Assembly: GCF_050003625.1 (NCBI RefSeq)
Contig: NC_134398.1
Span: 94,883,674 to 94,947,673 of the forward strand
Direction: 5' to 3'
From: Haematobia irritans
Lineage: Eukaryota > Arthropoda > Insecta > Diptera > Muscidae
DNA length: 64,000 bases
Each line of letters begins with the position of its first letter. Within the stretch, counting starts at the first letter, position 1. Below are positions 10,564-19,112 of this stretch, piece after piece. Position numbers and translations under genes: made by a program. The notes under the pieces were generated by a model, which searched no databases, was not told the DNA's origin, and was given only the letters and a program-made list of their open reading frames with translations.

Positions 10564-12636
10564 CAAGGCAAAGTCCCTGAGGATTGGGACGCTTACAAGA
10601 AGAATCTGAGAAGATACAAGCGAGAACTGAGAAATGCTCAGCATAACTCTTGGAATGATAACTGCAGCAGTATTGAGAATACGTCCGAGGCTTCCAGACT
10701 ACGGAAGGTTCTAGCATCCACCAACTCCGCTCCAGGTTTCATTAAAACATCGGAGGGCAATTGGACAACGTCCAGTGAGGAGACGCTGGAGGTACTTTTG
10801 GACACACATTTTCCTGGAAATCAGACGGTTGAACCAGGTTCTGGCGGTGCCACAGTGGCTCAGCGGTCGTTTCCTATCGAGGAAATTGTATCGGAATCTA
10901 GAATAAGATGGGCGTTAAATAGCTTTGGACCATTTAAATCCCCCGGACCTGATGGAATTACTCCGGCGGAGTTACAAACAGTGACTGACAAAATTATCCC
11001 CTGGTTGTCGGCGATATATAAAGGATGTATCAACTTATCATATATCCCAGAAAAGTGGAGGGAAACAAAAGACGTTTTCATACCTAAAGCGGGAAAAGCC
11101 TCTCACTCGAGGGCGAAGGATTTCCGACCAATCAGCTTATCCTCATTCCGACTTAAGACTCTGGAGAGGATGATAGATATTTATCTTAGAACTAGCATCG
11201 ATTCAAGTTTGTTCTCGAAACGACAGCATGCATACTGCAGGTCTGCTGAGACCGCATTACATGAACTAGTCAGCTTTATTGAAAGCTCACTATCTGTCAA
11301 AGAATACACAATCGTGGCGTTTCTAGACATCGAAGGGGCGTTTACTAATGTCCAGCCGAGCTCGATATTAAATGGACTGACAACTCTGAATATTGATGAC
11401 GATCTTCTAATGAAGAGACGTATTTCAGCCACACTAGGACAAGCAAACATACAAAGGTATGTGAACGGAGGCACTCCCCAAGGAGGAGTTCTATCACCTC
11501 TTCTTTGGAATGTTGCTATAAATAACCTTCTGGTTACCCTAGAAAAAGAAACGATAAAAGTGATGGCATACGCAGATGATGTGGCTCTAGCAGTCAGGGG
11601 AAAATTCCCATCCACAATCACAGATATTATTCAGAGGGCCCTCCGGATGACTGAGAAATGGGCGAAAGACAATGGTCTTGAGGTAAATCCTGCAAAGACA
11701 GAACTAGTCATGTACTGCAAAGATCGCAAAACTCCCACGGTTAGGCCCATTTCCTTAGGGGGTATTGAAATTCCCTTTGGTCAGTGTGCAAAATACCTTG
11801 GCGTTATTTTGGACAGGAAGCTGAACTTTAAGCTTAATATTGAAGAAAGGGCGAGAAAAGCAACGGTTGCTTTGTACTCGTGCAAAAAGGCAATAGGAAA
11901 AAAGTGGGGACTAAAACCAAAAATTGTGCATTGGCTATACATGGCAGTGGTTAGACCTATAATGCTATATGGTGTTGTAGTCTGGTGGTCGTCTGGTGAT
12001 GGCAGTCTGGTGATGGCATACGCAGATGATGTGGCTCTAGCAGTCAGGGGAAAATTCCCATCCACAATCACAGATATTATTCAGAGGGCCCTCCGGATGA
12101 CTGAGAAATGGGCGAAAGACAATGGTCTTGGGGTAAATCCTGCAAAGACAGAACTAGTCATGTACTGCAAAGATCGCAAAACTCCCACGGTTAGGCCCAT
12201 TTCCTTAGGGGGTATTGAAATTCCCTTTGGTCAGTGCGCAAAATACCTTGGCGTTATTTTGGACAGGAAGCTGAACTTTACGCTTAATATTGAAGAAAGG
12301 GCGAGAAAAGCAACGGTTGCTTTGTACTCGTGCAAAAAGGCAATAGGAAAAAAGTGGGGACTAAAACCAAAAATTGTGCATTGGCTATACATGGCAGTGG
12401 TTAGACCTATAATGCTATATGGTGTTGTAGTCTGGTGGTCGGCACTTCACCAGCCAACAAGTTTAGACAAAGTTCAGCGCATGGAGTGTTTGTGTATCTC
12501 AGGCGCATTCAGCAAGACAGGAACAAATTCCCCTAATGTCGTGCTGCATCTATTGCCTTTAGACATTTTGGCCAAACAGTCAGCTGCAACAAAAATGTGG
12601 GCATTAATATATACTCAGACAGTCAACCTGCAATAA
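10564..12636 (+). pseudogene. LINE reverse transcriptase with duplicated YADD block
   Basis: A 690-codon open frame from just after a stop at 10561. It holds the linker (SSIENTSEASRLRKVL), motif PFKSPGPDGITPAELQ, WRETKDVFIPKAG, FRPISLSSF, FLDIEGAFTNV (first catalytic Asp), GTPQGGVLSPLLWN and VMAYADDVALAV (second and third catalytic Asp). From 11561 to 11991 this palm/thumb block is repeated at 12011-12441, offset exactly 450 bp, so the frame stays open and a second YADD follows 150 residues later. Only about three base differences separate the copies, so the duplication is young. The frame ends at 12636 just past a deletion joint near 12600 that puts RNase H in another frame. A reverse transcriptase would prime on nicked chromosomal DNA; this one is very unlikely to fold normally. 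Confidence 0.85.
11561..12441 (+). repeat. In-frame 431-bp tandem duplication with 19-bp filler
   Basis: Copy 1 is 11561-11991, copy 2 is 12011-12441; the joint holds 19 bp rich in TCTGGTGATGG, the same word found at the copy start, which suggests slippage or microhomology-mediated joining. Confidence 0.9.
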
Positions 12637-12803
12637 AATCCTTGGACTCTGTGTTCCTCAACTCGAAAACGGCCATCGACTGCCGCAAATCTCTCAATGA
12701 GATGGCTGAGCAGTACAATATTCACCTAATATGGGTGCCTTGCCATAGGAACATACCGGGGAACTGCGAAGCGGATGAGTTGGCAAGGCTAGGGACTACC
12801 TAA
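12597..12803 (+). pseudogene. RNase H domain of the LINE, frame-shifted by a deletion
   Basis: GINIYSDSQPAIKSL and IHLIWVPCHRNIPGNCEADELARLG carry the catalytic Asp and the His/Asp pair of type I RNase H as found in LOA/I-group LINEs. The domain begins abruptly at a deletion joint with the RT frame, and the first catalytic residues are lost. Confidence 0.75.
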
Positions 12804-12833
12804 CATATTCCAGGGGAACTGGAATCTGTTGGT

Positions 12834-13202
12834 ATGCCCCTGGCTACCAGCAAGCTCATGCTGCGTGAGAAGGCTGTTATGATGACAAATGTTCGATGGG
12901 AGAATTGCAAGGGCTGTAACGACACCAAGCAAATATGGCCCCATTTAAACTTAAACCGCACACTAGATATGCTAGTGTTCTCGAGACGTCAGATATCACT
13001 CCTGATATCTGCTATAACGTGTCGCTGCCTGATAGGCGATTTTGCAAAAACTATTGGCGCGAAGTATAATGACTATTGTATGAGCTGTCATGATGCGGAG
13101 GAAAAGGAATTAATTAAACACTTCTTGTGTGAGTGTCCTGCATTTTGTGTAAAGCGCAAGCAACTTTTAGGGGCATATAGCTTCAGATTAACGTTAACTT
13201 AA
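12834..13202 (+). pseudogene. C-terminal cysteine-rich tail of the LINE ORF2
   Basis: A frame containing CMSCHDAEEKELIKHFLCEC, the C-x2-C-x(n)-H-x4-C type finger that closes ORF2 of RNase H-bearing LINEs and probably binds nucleic acid. It follows RNase H after a stop at 12801-12803 and a frame change. Confidence 0.72.
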
Positions 13203-13379
13203 GCAATCTGCTAATGTTTTTGGAACAATCTGGTTGGTTCAACAAACTAGAAGTGCCCATATGTAATAGGTACTTTTAGTTAATGTGGTATCACAATGGA
13301 CTGAATAGTCTAAGTGAGCCTGAATCTTAATCGGGCTGCCACTTTAACCTAACCTAACCTGCCCTTCTCACTCTCCCTA

Positions 13380-13933
13380 TTACAATGGCGTCCAAGAACA
13401 CAAACTCCGACAACGTCCAAAGTAGTCACGTCGATTAGAGATTAGAGCGTAGAATCTTCGAAGGCCCAACGAACAATTGTCGAAGAGAATATGATTGCCA
13501 ATAATTCCATAATTCCTCCAATTCTACCTTTAAATGAAAAAAGTCTCTCGGGCCAAAACAAACATATAAATGCTTCGATTCAAAATTCTTCTGATCAGTT
13601 AAACACAAATAACGTACAAAGTAACACAAATAACGTACTAATTTTACCCACCCTCATCTACTTGCAACACAGTGTTCTTTACCTAGTCAGCCAAGGCGAT
13701 TTAAATTGCACAAGCCAAAGTGCACAAGAAAACTGGTGGTATTCGTATTTGCGTCAATTACAGCATTGATTTGAAATCGGGATATTGGCAAATAAAAATG
13801 TCAGAATAGGCTCAAAACTTCATTCACAGCGCCATTTGGGATTTATTTTCATAATAATGTCTTTTGGACTTAAAAATGCTCCGGCAAAATTTCAAAGATT
13901 AATTGATAAAGTCCAAACTAGTATCCATGAGAT
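13380..13933 (+). pseudogene. Ty3/gypsy pol, block 1 (start of RT), rightmost edge at a TA target
   Basis: The translated pieces IDLKSGYWQIKMSE near 13760-13798 and, in the frame 13785-13935, MSFGLKNAPAKFQRLIDKV are reverse transcriptase motifs of Ty3/gypsy elements. The block is rearranged and lacks much of the N-terminus. It stops at 13933, where a TIR element (13936-18493) has inserted; the RT sequence resumes at 18496 with its YLDD motif. Confidence 0.7.
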
Positions 13934-15217
13934 TACACGCACAGAAAAAACATGTTTGGACATGATTGCCGCATCAATTTAACCCAGCAAAAACTCATAT
14001 TACCACACTGTTAGAAAAATATGTTTTTCATATGTTCCGATATAAACAAAATGTGTTTCGGGCACAATTTTGAAACACAATATATTTAAGTGCAAACATG
14101 TAATGTTCCTAAACTAACACTAAATGTTTGGGACATCTATGTTAATATGTTAGAATAAATTATGTTTGGGGCATGCATGTTTCATAAAAATCATATGTGT
14201 GAATGCAAACATATATAAATTTACAAATTTCGACTAAACATACATATGTTGTGATATTTTTTTCAGAGAGCGACAGAGAGAGAGTATAGAGAAAGAAATA
14301 GAGATGGAAACAGGGAGAGTTGACGAAAGATATCAACATAACACAGCAAAAGAATCAAAAGAGAACAATTTCTGTGAAACCGCTTGTATGTTGTTTCGGA
14401 AAACTGTTTTATGATCAGGCCAAAAATTTGATATGCTTAAGTCTAAATATTATTTAATTTGAATAAAGAGAATGGACATTCGGAACCAAGAGAATAGACA
14501 TTTGAAAAACAAACAGCATATGTTTTCGCCTTGGGAGCAGCATTTTATGTATGTGTGAACATGTGTTTTGTTTATCATTTTGGCATTATGGGCACAATTT
14601 TTTTCTTGGTTCGTTAAAAGAAATCAGGGGTCTTCATAAAAATAACGAAAGGGCACTATACACTTTTTAGAGTTGGGACAGTAAAATAAAATAAGGAGGA
14701 AATAGTGAAAAATTACAAAGTAAAATGTATAAAAACAAAGTTTAGTTCCTCCTTATTAATAAGTAGTCCACGAGGAGTTGACGGACACCTTCAAATATAA
14801 AAGCGGGCATTAAGTTCGAGTTTTGCAGCTAAAACAATTTAAAAAGTTTATTTTCTTTAAAATGAATTATTAAAGAAAAATAAAAGGCATTTTATAACGA
14901 TGTTGTTAAATGCTAGTAAACAACTGTTCACGCCTAAATAAATTTATGTTTATATTATAAAATTGTTTATGTATGTTTATACTCGACTCCACGTTCTTCT
15001 TTTGTTAGAGTTTTTGAATTCCTTCCAACAGTTTTTGTTACAAAATTGTTATTTTTGCAATAAAAAAATAATATTTTATCCAAAAATCAGTCAATTTCGT
15101 TTATACCAAGCACTGTTACTGACTATAAATTTTTAATAACCCACATTTCGAAGTTTCATTATAAAAATTTAATATAGTATAAATATAAATGTGTAAATTA
15201 AAAACAAAAAAGTGTTC

Positions 15218-15288
15218 GGTCGGAGTAGGGATTGAACCCACGACCCTTTGCATGCAAGGCAGACATGCTAACCACTGCTCCACGTAGC
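15218..15288 (-). other. tRNA-like Pol III module alpha
   Basis: Read on the minus strand it has TGGAGCAGTGG (A-box-like), a TGC anticodon-like loop in GCCTTGCATGC, and GGGTTCAATCC (B box). A T-run follows at once, as a Pol III terminator. The ends do not pair as an acceptor stem, so this is a tRNA-derived promoter, not a tRNA gene. Confidence 0.65.
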
Positions 15289-15403
15289 AAACAAATGTAT
15301 GTTTCTGTTAAATAATGTTATGTTTGCATGGGCTCGTGGGCGCTGCAAACTATGCTATATAAATGTAACTTATAACGATAATTATCTACTGGTGACTATA
15401 ACT

Positions 15404-15474
15404 GCTACGTAGCCCAGTGGATAGTGTGTTGGCTTACAAACTGTATGGTCCTCGGTTCGATTCTCCGTGCAGGC
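15404..15474 (+). other. tRNA-like Pol III module beta
   Basis: GCTACGTAGCCCAGTGG (A-box-like), GGCTTACAAACTG (anticodon-loop-like) and GGTTCGATTCT (B box). Directed away from module alpha, with 115 bp between them. No early T-run follows; the first long one is at the element end (near 15763). Confidence 0.65.
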
Positions 15475-15776
15475 GAAAGGTAAAATTTATAAAAGTGAAT
15501 AATTTCTTCAACATTATTTGTATTACAGAAAAAGGTGCCAAGAACTAAAATATTTCGTGAAAGTGAAAATTACGAGTATGTTAGGGAATGAACACAATCG
15601 TCTTTGCGAAAAATTCTTCCAAGCATATAATATTTTTGGGCTCAATATGCTTCCAAACATATAATATGTTCACATAAAACAAACATATTAATGTTTCGGC
15701 AGTATCCAATAATATATGTGCTTCCTGCAAAATATGTTTGGAACATATGTTAAAGAAGCGATTTTTTTTGAGGGTG

Positions 15777-16085
15777 CAGGTATGAGTACAAGTATGCCTG
15801 CGCCAAATTAGGTAACAACTTCTTTGTACATATATCAGCAGTAATACTTTTACATGGGAATGACATTGGAGGAAAGTGTTTCGGTGCAAGCATACCAGCA
15901 GTCGAAAAATAAGTACTTCGTCGCAAGCATACCAGCTCTTTAAAAATAATAACTTTACCGTAAATATACTCAAAAAGAGCGAGCGTGTTGCTGCTCTCAT
16001 ATCTATTTATAGATTTTATTTCTCTCTCTCAAGTTAGTTTCGTATTCTCGGACCTTTTCTCCCTCTTTCTCTCCCTCTGTTTATA
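15777..16085. other. Spacer of the 3.7-kb inverted repeat
   Basis: About 309 bp between the two arms, not part of family A. Contains GCAAGCATACCAGC twice (near 15889 and 15923) and a CT-rich run before 16080. No gene seen. Confidence 0.7.
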
Positions 16086-16396
16086 CACCCTCAAAAAAAA
16101 TCGCTTCTTTAACATATGTTCCAAACATATTTTGCAGGAAGCACATATATTATTGGATACTGCCGAAACATTAATATGTTTGTTTTATGTGAACATATTA
16201 TATGTTTGGAAGCATTTTGAGCCCAAAAATGTTATATGCTTGGAAGAATTTTTCGTAAAGACGATTGTGCTCATTCCCTAACATACTCGTAATTTTCACC
16301 TCCACGAAATAGTTTAGTTCTTGGCACCTTTTTCTGTAATACAAATAATGTTGAAGAAATTATTCACTTTTATACATTTTTTAAATTTTACCTTTC

Positions 16397-16467
16397 GCCT
16401 GCACGGAAAATCGAACCGAGGACCATACAGTTTGTAAGCCAACACACTATCCACTGGGCTACGTAGC
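16397..16467 (-). other. tRNA-like module beta, right arm
   Basis: Mirror copy of the module at 15404; B box GGTTCGATTTT, slightly decayed. Confidence 0.6.
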
Positions 16468-16577
16468 TGTCACCAGTAGATATTTATCGTTATAAGTTAT
16501 ATTTATATAGCATAGTTTGCAGCACCCACGATCCCATGCAAACATAACATTATTTAACAGAAACATACATTTGTTTG

Positions 16578-16648
16578 CCACGTGGAGCAGTGGTTAGCAT
16601 GTCTGCCTTGTATGCAAAGGGTCGTGGGTTCAATCCCTGCTCCGACCG
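16578..16648 (+). other. tRNA-like module alpha, right arm
   Basis: GTGGAGCAGTGGTTAGC, then GGGTTCAATCCCTGC, then ACACTTTTTTTTT as terminator. Mirror copy of 15218-15288. Confidence 0.65.
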
Positions 16649-17736
16649 AACACTTTTTTTTTAATTTACACATTTATATTTATACTATATTAAATTTTTA
16701 TAATGAAACTTCGAAATGTGCGTTATTAAAGATTTATATATAAACGAAATCGACTGATTTTTGGATAAAATATTATTTTTTTATTGCAAAAATAACAATT
16801 TTGTAACAAAAAACTGTTTTTGGTACAAAACTTTAAAATTTTGAAGGAATTCAAAAACTCTAACAAAAGAAGAACGTGGAGTCGAGTATAAACATACATA
16901 AATAATATAAACATAAATTTAGTTAGGCGTGAACAGTTTTTACTAGCATTTAACACCATCGCTCTAAAATGCCTTCTATATTTCTTTAATAATTCATTTT
17001 AAAGAAAATAAACTTTTTAAATTGTTTTAGCTGCAAAACTCGAACTTAATGCCCGCTTTTATATTTGAAGGTGTACGTCAACTCCTCGTGGACTACTTAT
17101 TAATAAAGAGGAACTAAACTTTGTTTTTATACATTTTACTGTGTAATTTTTCACTATTTCCTCCTTATTTCATTTTACTGTCCCAACTCTAAAAAGAGTA
17201 TTGTGCCCTTTAGTTATTTTTGTGAAGACACTTGATTTCTATTCTCTTAAATAATATTTAGACTTAAGCATATCAAAGTTTTGGCCTTATCATAAAACAG
17301 TTTTCCGAAACAACATACAAGCGGTTTCACAGAAATTATTCTCTTTTGGTTCTTTCGCTGTGTTATGTTGATATCTTTCGTCAACTCTCCCGGTTTCCAT
17401 CTCTATTTCTTTCTCTATATGTTACTCTCTCTGTCGCTTTGAATGAAATATCACAACATATGTATGTTTAGTCGAAATTTGTAAATTTATATATGTTTGC
17501 ATTCACACATATGATTTTTATGAAACATTCATGCCCCAAACATAATATATTCTAACATATTAACATAGATGTCCCAAACATTTAGTGTTAGTTTAGGAAC
17601 ATTACATGTTTGCACTTAAATATATTGTGTTTTAAAATTGTGCCCGAAACACATTTTGTTTCTATCGGAACATATGAAAAACATATTTTTCTAACAGTGT
17701 ATTTATGTACAAATTTTTACTTTGAAGATCTCTGTG

Positions 17737-17808
17737 ACGCCAGGAGGAATCGAACTCAGAGCTGCTGTTTTGTAATCCAACACACTATACCCTACTCCAC
17801 GGCATGGA
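17737..17808 (-). other. Third tRNA-like module (gamma)
   Basis: On the minus strand TAGGGTATAGTG, GGATTACAAAAC and GAGTTCGATTCC follow in A box, anticodon, B box order. Different in sequence from alpha and beta. Part of a separate insertion at about 17703-17930. Confidence 0.5.
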
Positions 17809-18049
17809 GTAGTAATGTTGTAATTTAGCAATATAAATGATGTATTATTCAACTTAAGAAAACAAGGGTATATTTTATTGGCATTATCAATTAATATGTT
17901 TATTTTTTGTGTGAAATGCAATGGCATTACTTTTCGCTACTATTAACCATAACATTTTAGATAGTGGTCATTGTCTTTTGATTCAAACAAAATACTTTTT
18001 ATTAATATAATAACATTTTAGATGAGGACAATTTTATTTTTCTTAGAAC

Positions 18050-18363
18050 TAGAGGTGTGCGCGTGACACGAAATTCTCGTGACATGTGCGTGAATGGGAC
18101 TAAAATAAATATGTCGTGCGTTAACGTGCGTGATAAATAAAATCAGTTCGTGAATGTGTGTGAATAAAATTTCTGTAAAATCGCGCTCACGAAAAAAATC
18201 AAGATTTAATTCATATTCGTATGTTAACTGAAATTAATTTAGCTCTCGAACTATATTCTATTTTTGAATTTTGTTACCTTTGCTGATTTCCGTTTGGAAA
18301 ATGTCGTGAGTCTCGTGAATGTGCGTGAGTGTGAGTGAAATTTCAGTCACGCGCACACCTCTT
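18050..18363. mobile_element. hAT-type MITE with 8-bp target duplication
   Basis: Ends TAGAGGTGTGCGCGTGAC and, inverted, AAGAGGTGTGCGCGTGAC: 17 of 18 bases match. Flanked on both sides by CTTAGAAC (18042-18049 and 18364-18371). The 8-bp duplication and the YAGAG end are hallmarks of hAT elements. Interior is built of CGTGAGT/GTGCGTGA words. Related, less well bounded sequences are at 27775-28189 and 28546-28960. Confidence 0.88.
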
Positions 18364-18495
18364 CTTAGAACCATGTTCACTAAGCCAACATGGTTGCAGG
18401 GGAAAATGTCACATGGTCGCCGCAAAAATAGCTCCTATCATATTATTTTGTTCTTCGAATATGATCGCGATAATCATGTTTCTTCTCTGCGTGTA

Positions 18496-18599
18496 GAATC
18501 CTGGCATATTTGGATGATATTGTTGTGTTCTAAAACGTTTGACGCTCTTCTGAGTGATTTGAAAATAGTTTTAGAAAAGCTCAAAAGCTTTAATCTGCA
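18496..18599 (+). pseudogene. Ty3/gypsy pol, block 2 (YLDD motif)
   Basis: Encodes AYLDDIVVCSKTFDALL and KIVLEKLKSFNLH, the catalytic turn and following helix of a Ty3/gypsy reverse transcriptase. It follows directly after the right TA of the element 13936-18493 and stops where the family B element begins at 18600. It belongs to the same gene as blocks at 13380, 27336, 28190 and 28960. Confidence 0.8.
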
Positions 18600-19112
18600 C
18601 ACGGACGAAAAAGACGGTTTTTCATATGTTTGGGTGTAAAAATTATATGTTTGGAACTCAAATTTTTAAACACAATATTTTTAAGTGCAAGCATATAATG
18701 TTCATAAACTAGCATAATATGTCTGGGACATATATGTTAATATGTTAGAACATATTATGTTTGGGCATAAAATGTTTGTAAATATAATATGCTTGGATGC
18801 AAACATATATTAATTTAGTGATAGACTATAAACATATATGTGTTTAGAAAGAGAGATATAAAGTTTATGCCGAAAGTAAAATAATGAAAGTAATCAATTG
18901 GCGCCTTAAAAATATATATACACAAAGAAAATTCCAATAAAGATTGGAAAAATACTATGTGTGAATATAAACAAGTATAAATTTACAAATTTGGAGTAAA
19001 CGTATATATGTTGTGATATAAGACCGCCAAAAATTGTATATGCTTAAGTAAAAAGATTAAAATGAGTATTCGGAGAGAAAATTCATTCGGAACCAAGAGA
19101 AAAGACATTTAA
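18600..19112 (+). mobile_element. Family B TIR element, copy 1, left part
   Basis: Begins CACGGACGAAAAAGACGG and is sister to family A (shared GTTTTTCATATGTTTGG). Interrupted at about 19113 by a ladder repeat and resumed at about 24703; ends near 27335 with its right end lost. Confidence 0.72.

Larger units (their letters stand above)
10450..13365 (+). mobile_element. 5'-truncated RNase H-bearing LINE (LOA/I-like)
   Basis: Contains the linker after the endonuclease, the reverse transcriptase (with an internal duplication), a deletion, the RNase H, a cysteine-rich C-terminus and a 3' tail. The tail ends with GGTATCACAATGGACTGAAT ... GGGCTGCCAC and three TAACC units at about 13345-13362. The same tail closes small insertions at 32112 and 51923 and a SINE piece at 41206. 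Confidence 0.82.
14006..15776 (+). mobile_element. Long TIR element family A, left arm of inverted repeat
   Basis: Runs from CACTGTTAGAAAAATATG to TTTGAGGGTG, flanked by CA/CA. It has no ORF. The sequence is packed with CATATGTTTGG-like words near both ends, and its centre has two divergent tRNA-like modules (15218-15288 minus, 15404-15474 plus). A second copy lies in opposite orientation at 16086-17699. Confidence 0.8.
16086..17699 (-). mobile_element. Long TIR element family A, right arm of inverted repeat
   Basis: Same element as 14006-15776 in opposite orientation, TA on both sides (16084-16085, 17700-17701). Similar along its whole length, including shared internal deletions, but about 150 bp shorter and not identical. 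Carries the same two tRNA-like modules: beta at 16397-16467 (minus) and alpha at 16578-16648 (plus), the latter followed by a T-run. Confidence 0.8.
13936..18493. mobile_element. CACGCA-type TIR element, itself packed with insertions
   Basis: Left end CACGCACAGAAAAAACATG, right end the inverse of CACGCAGAGAAGAAACATG; TA on both sides (13934-13935 and 18494-18495). A less disturbed copy is at 22371-23521. About 50 bp at the left and some 560 bp at the right belong to the element; the middle (about 13985-17930) is other insertions, and a hAT MITE sits at 18050-18363. Confidence 0.78.

Noticed and set aside
10798..12636. A 612-residue novel protein
   Set aside because: It is a LINE reverse transcriptase with an internal duplication and a frameshifted end, and the frame really opens at 10564.
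15218..15474. True tRNA genes
   Set aside because: A and B boxes are present but acceptor stems do not pair and copies sit inside transposons; called tRNA-derived modules instead.
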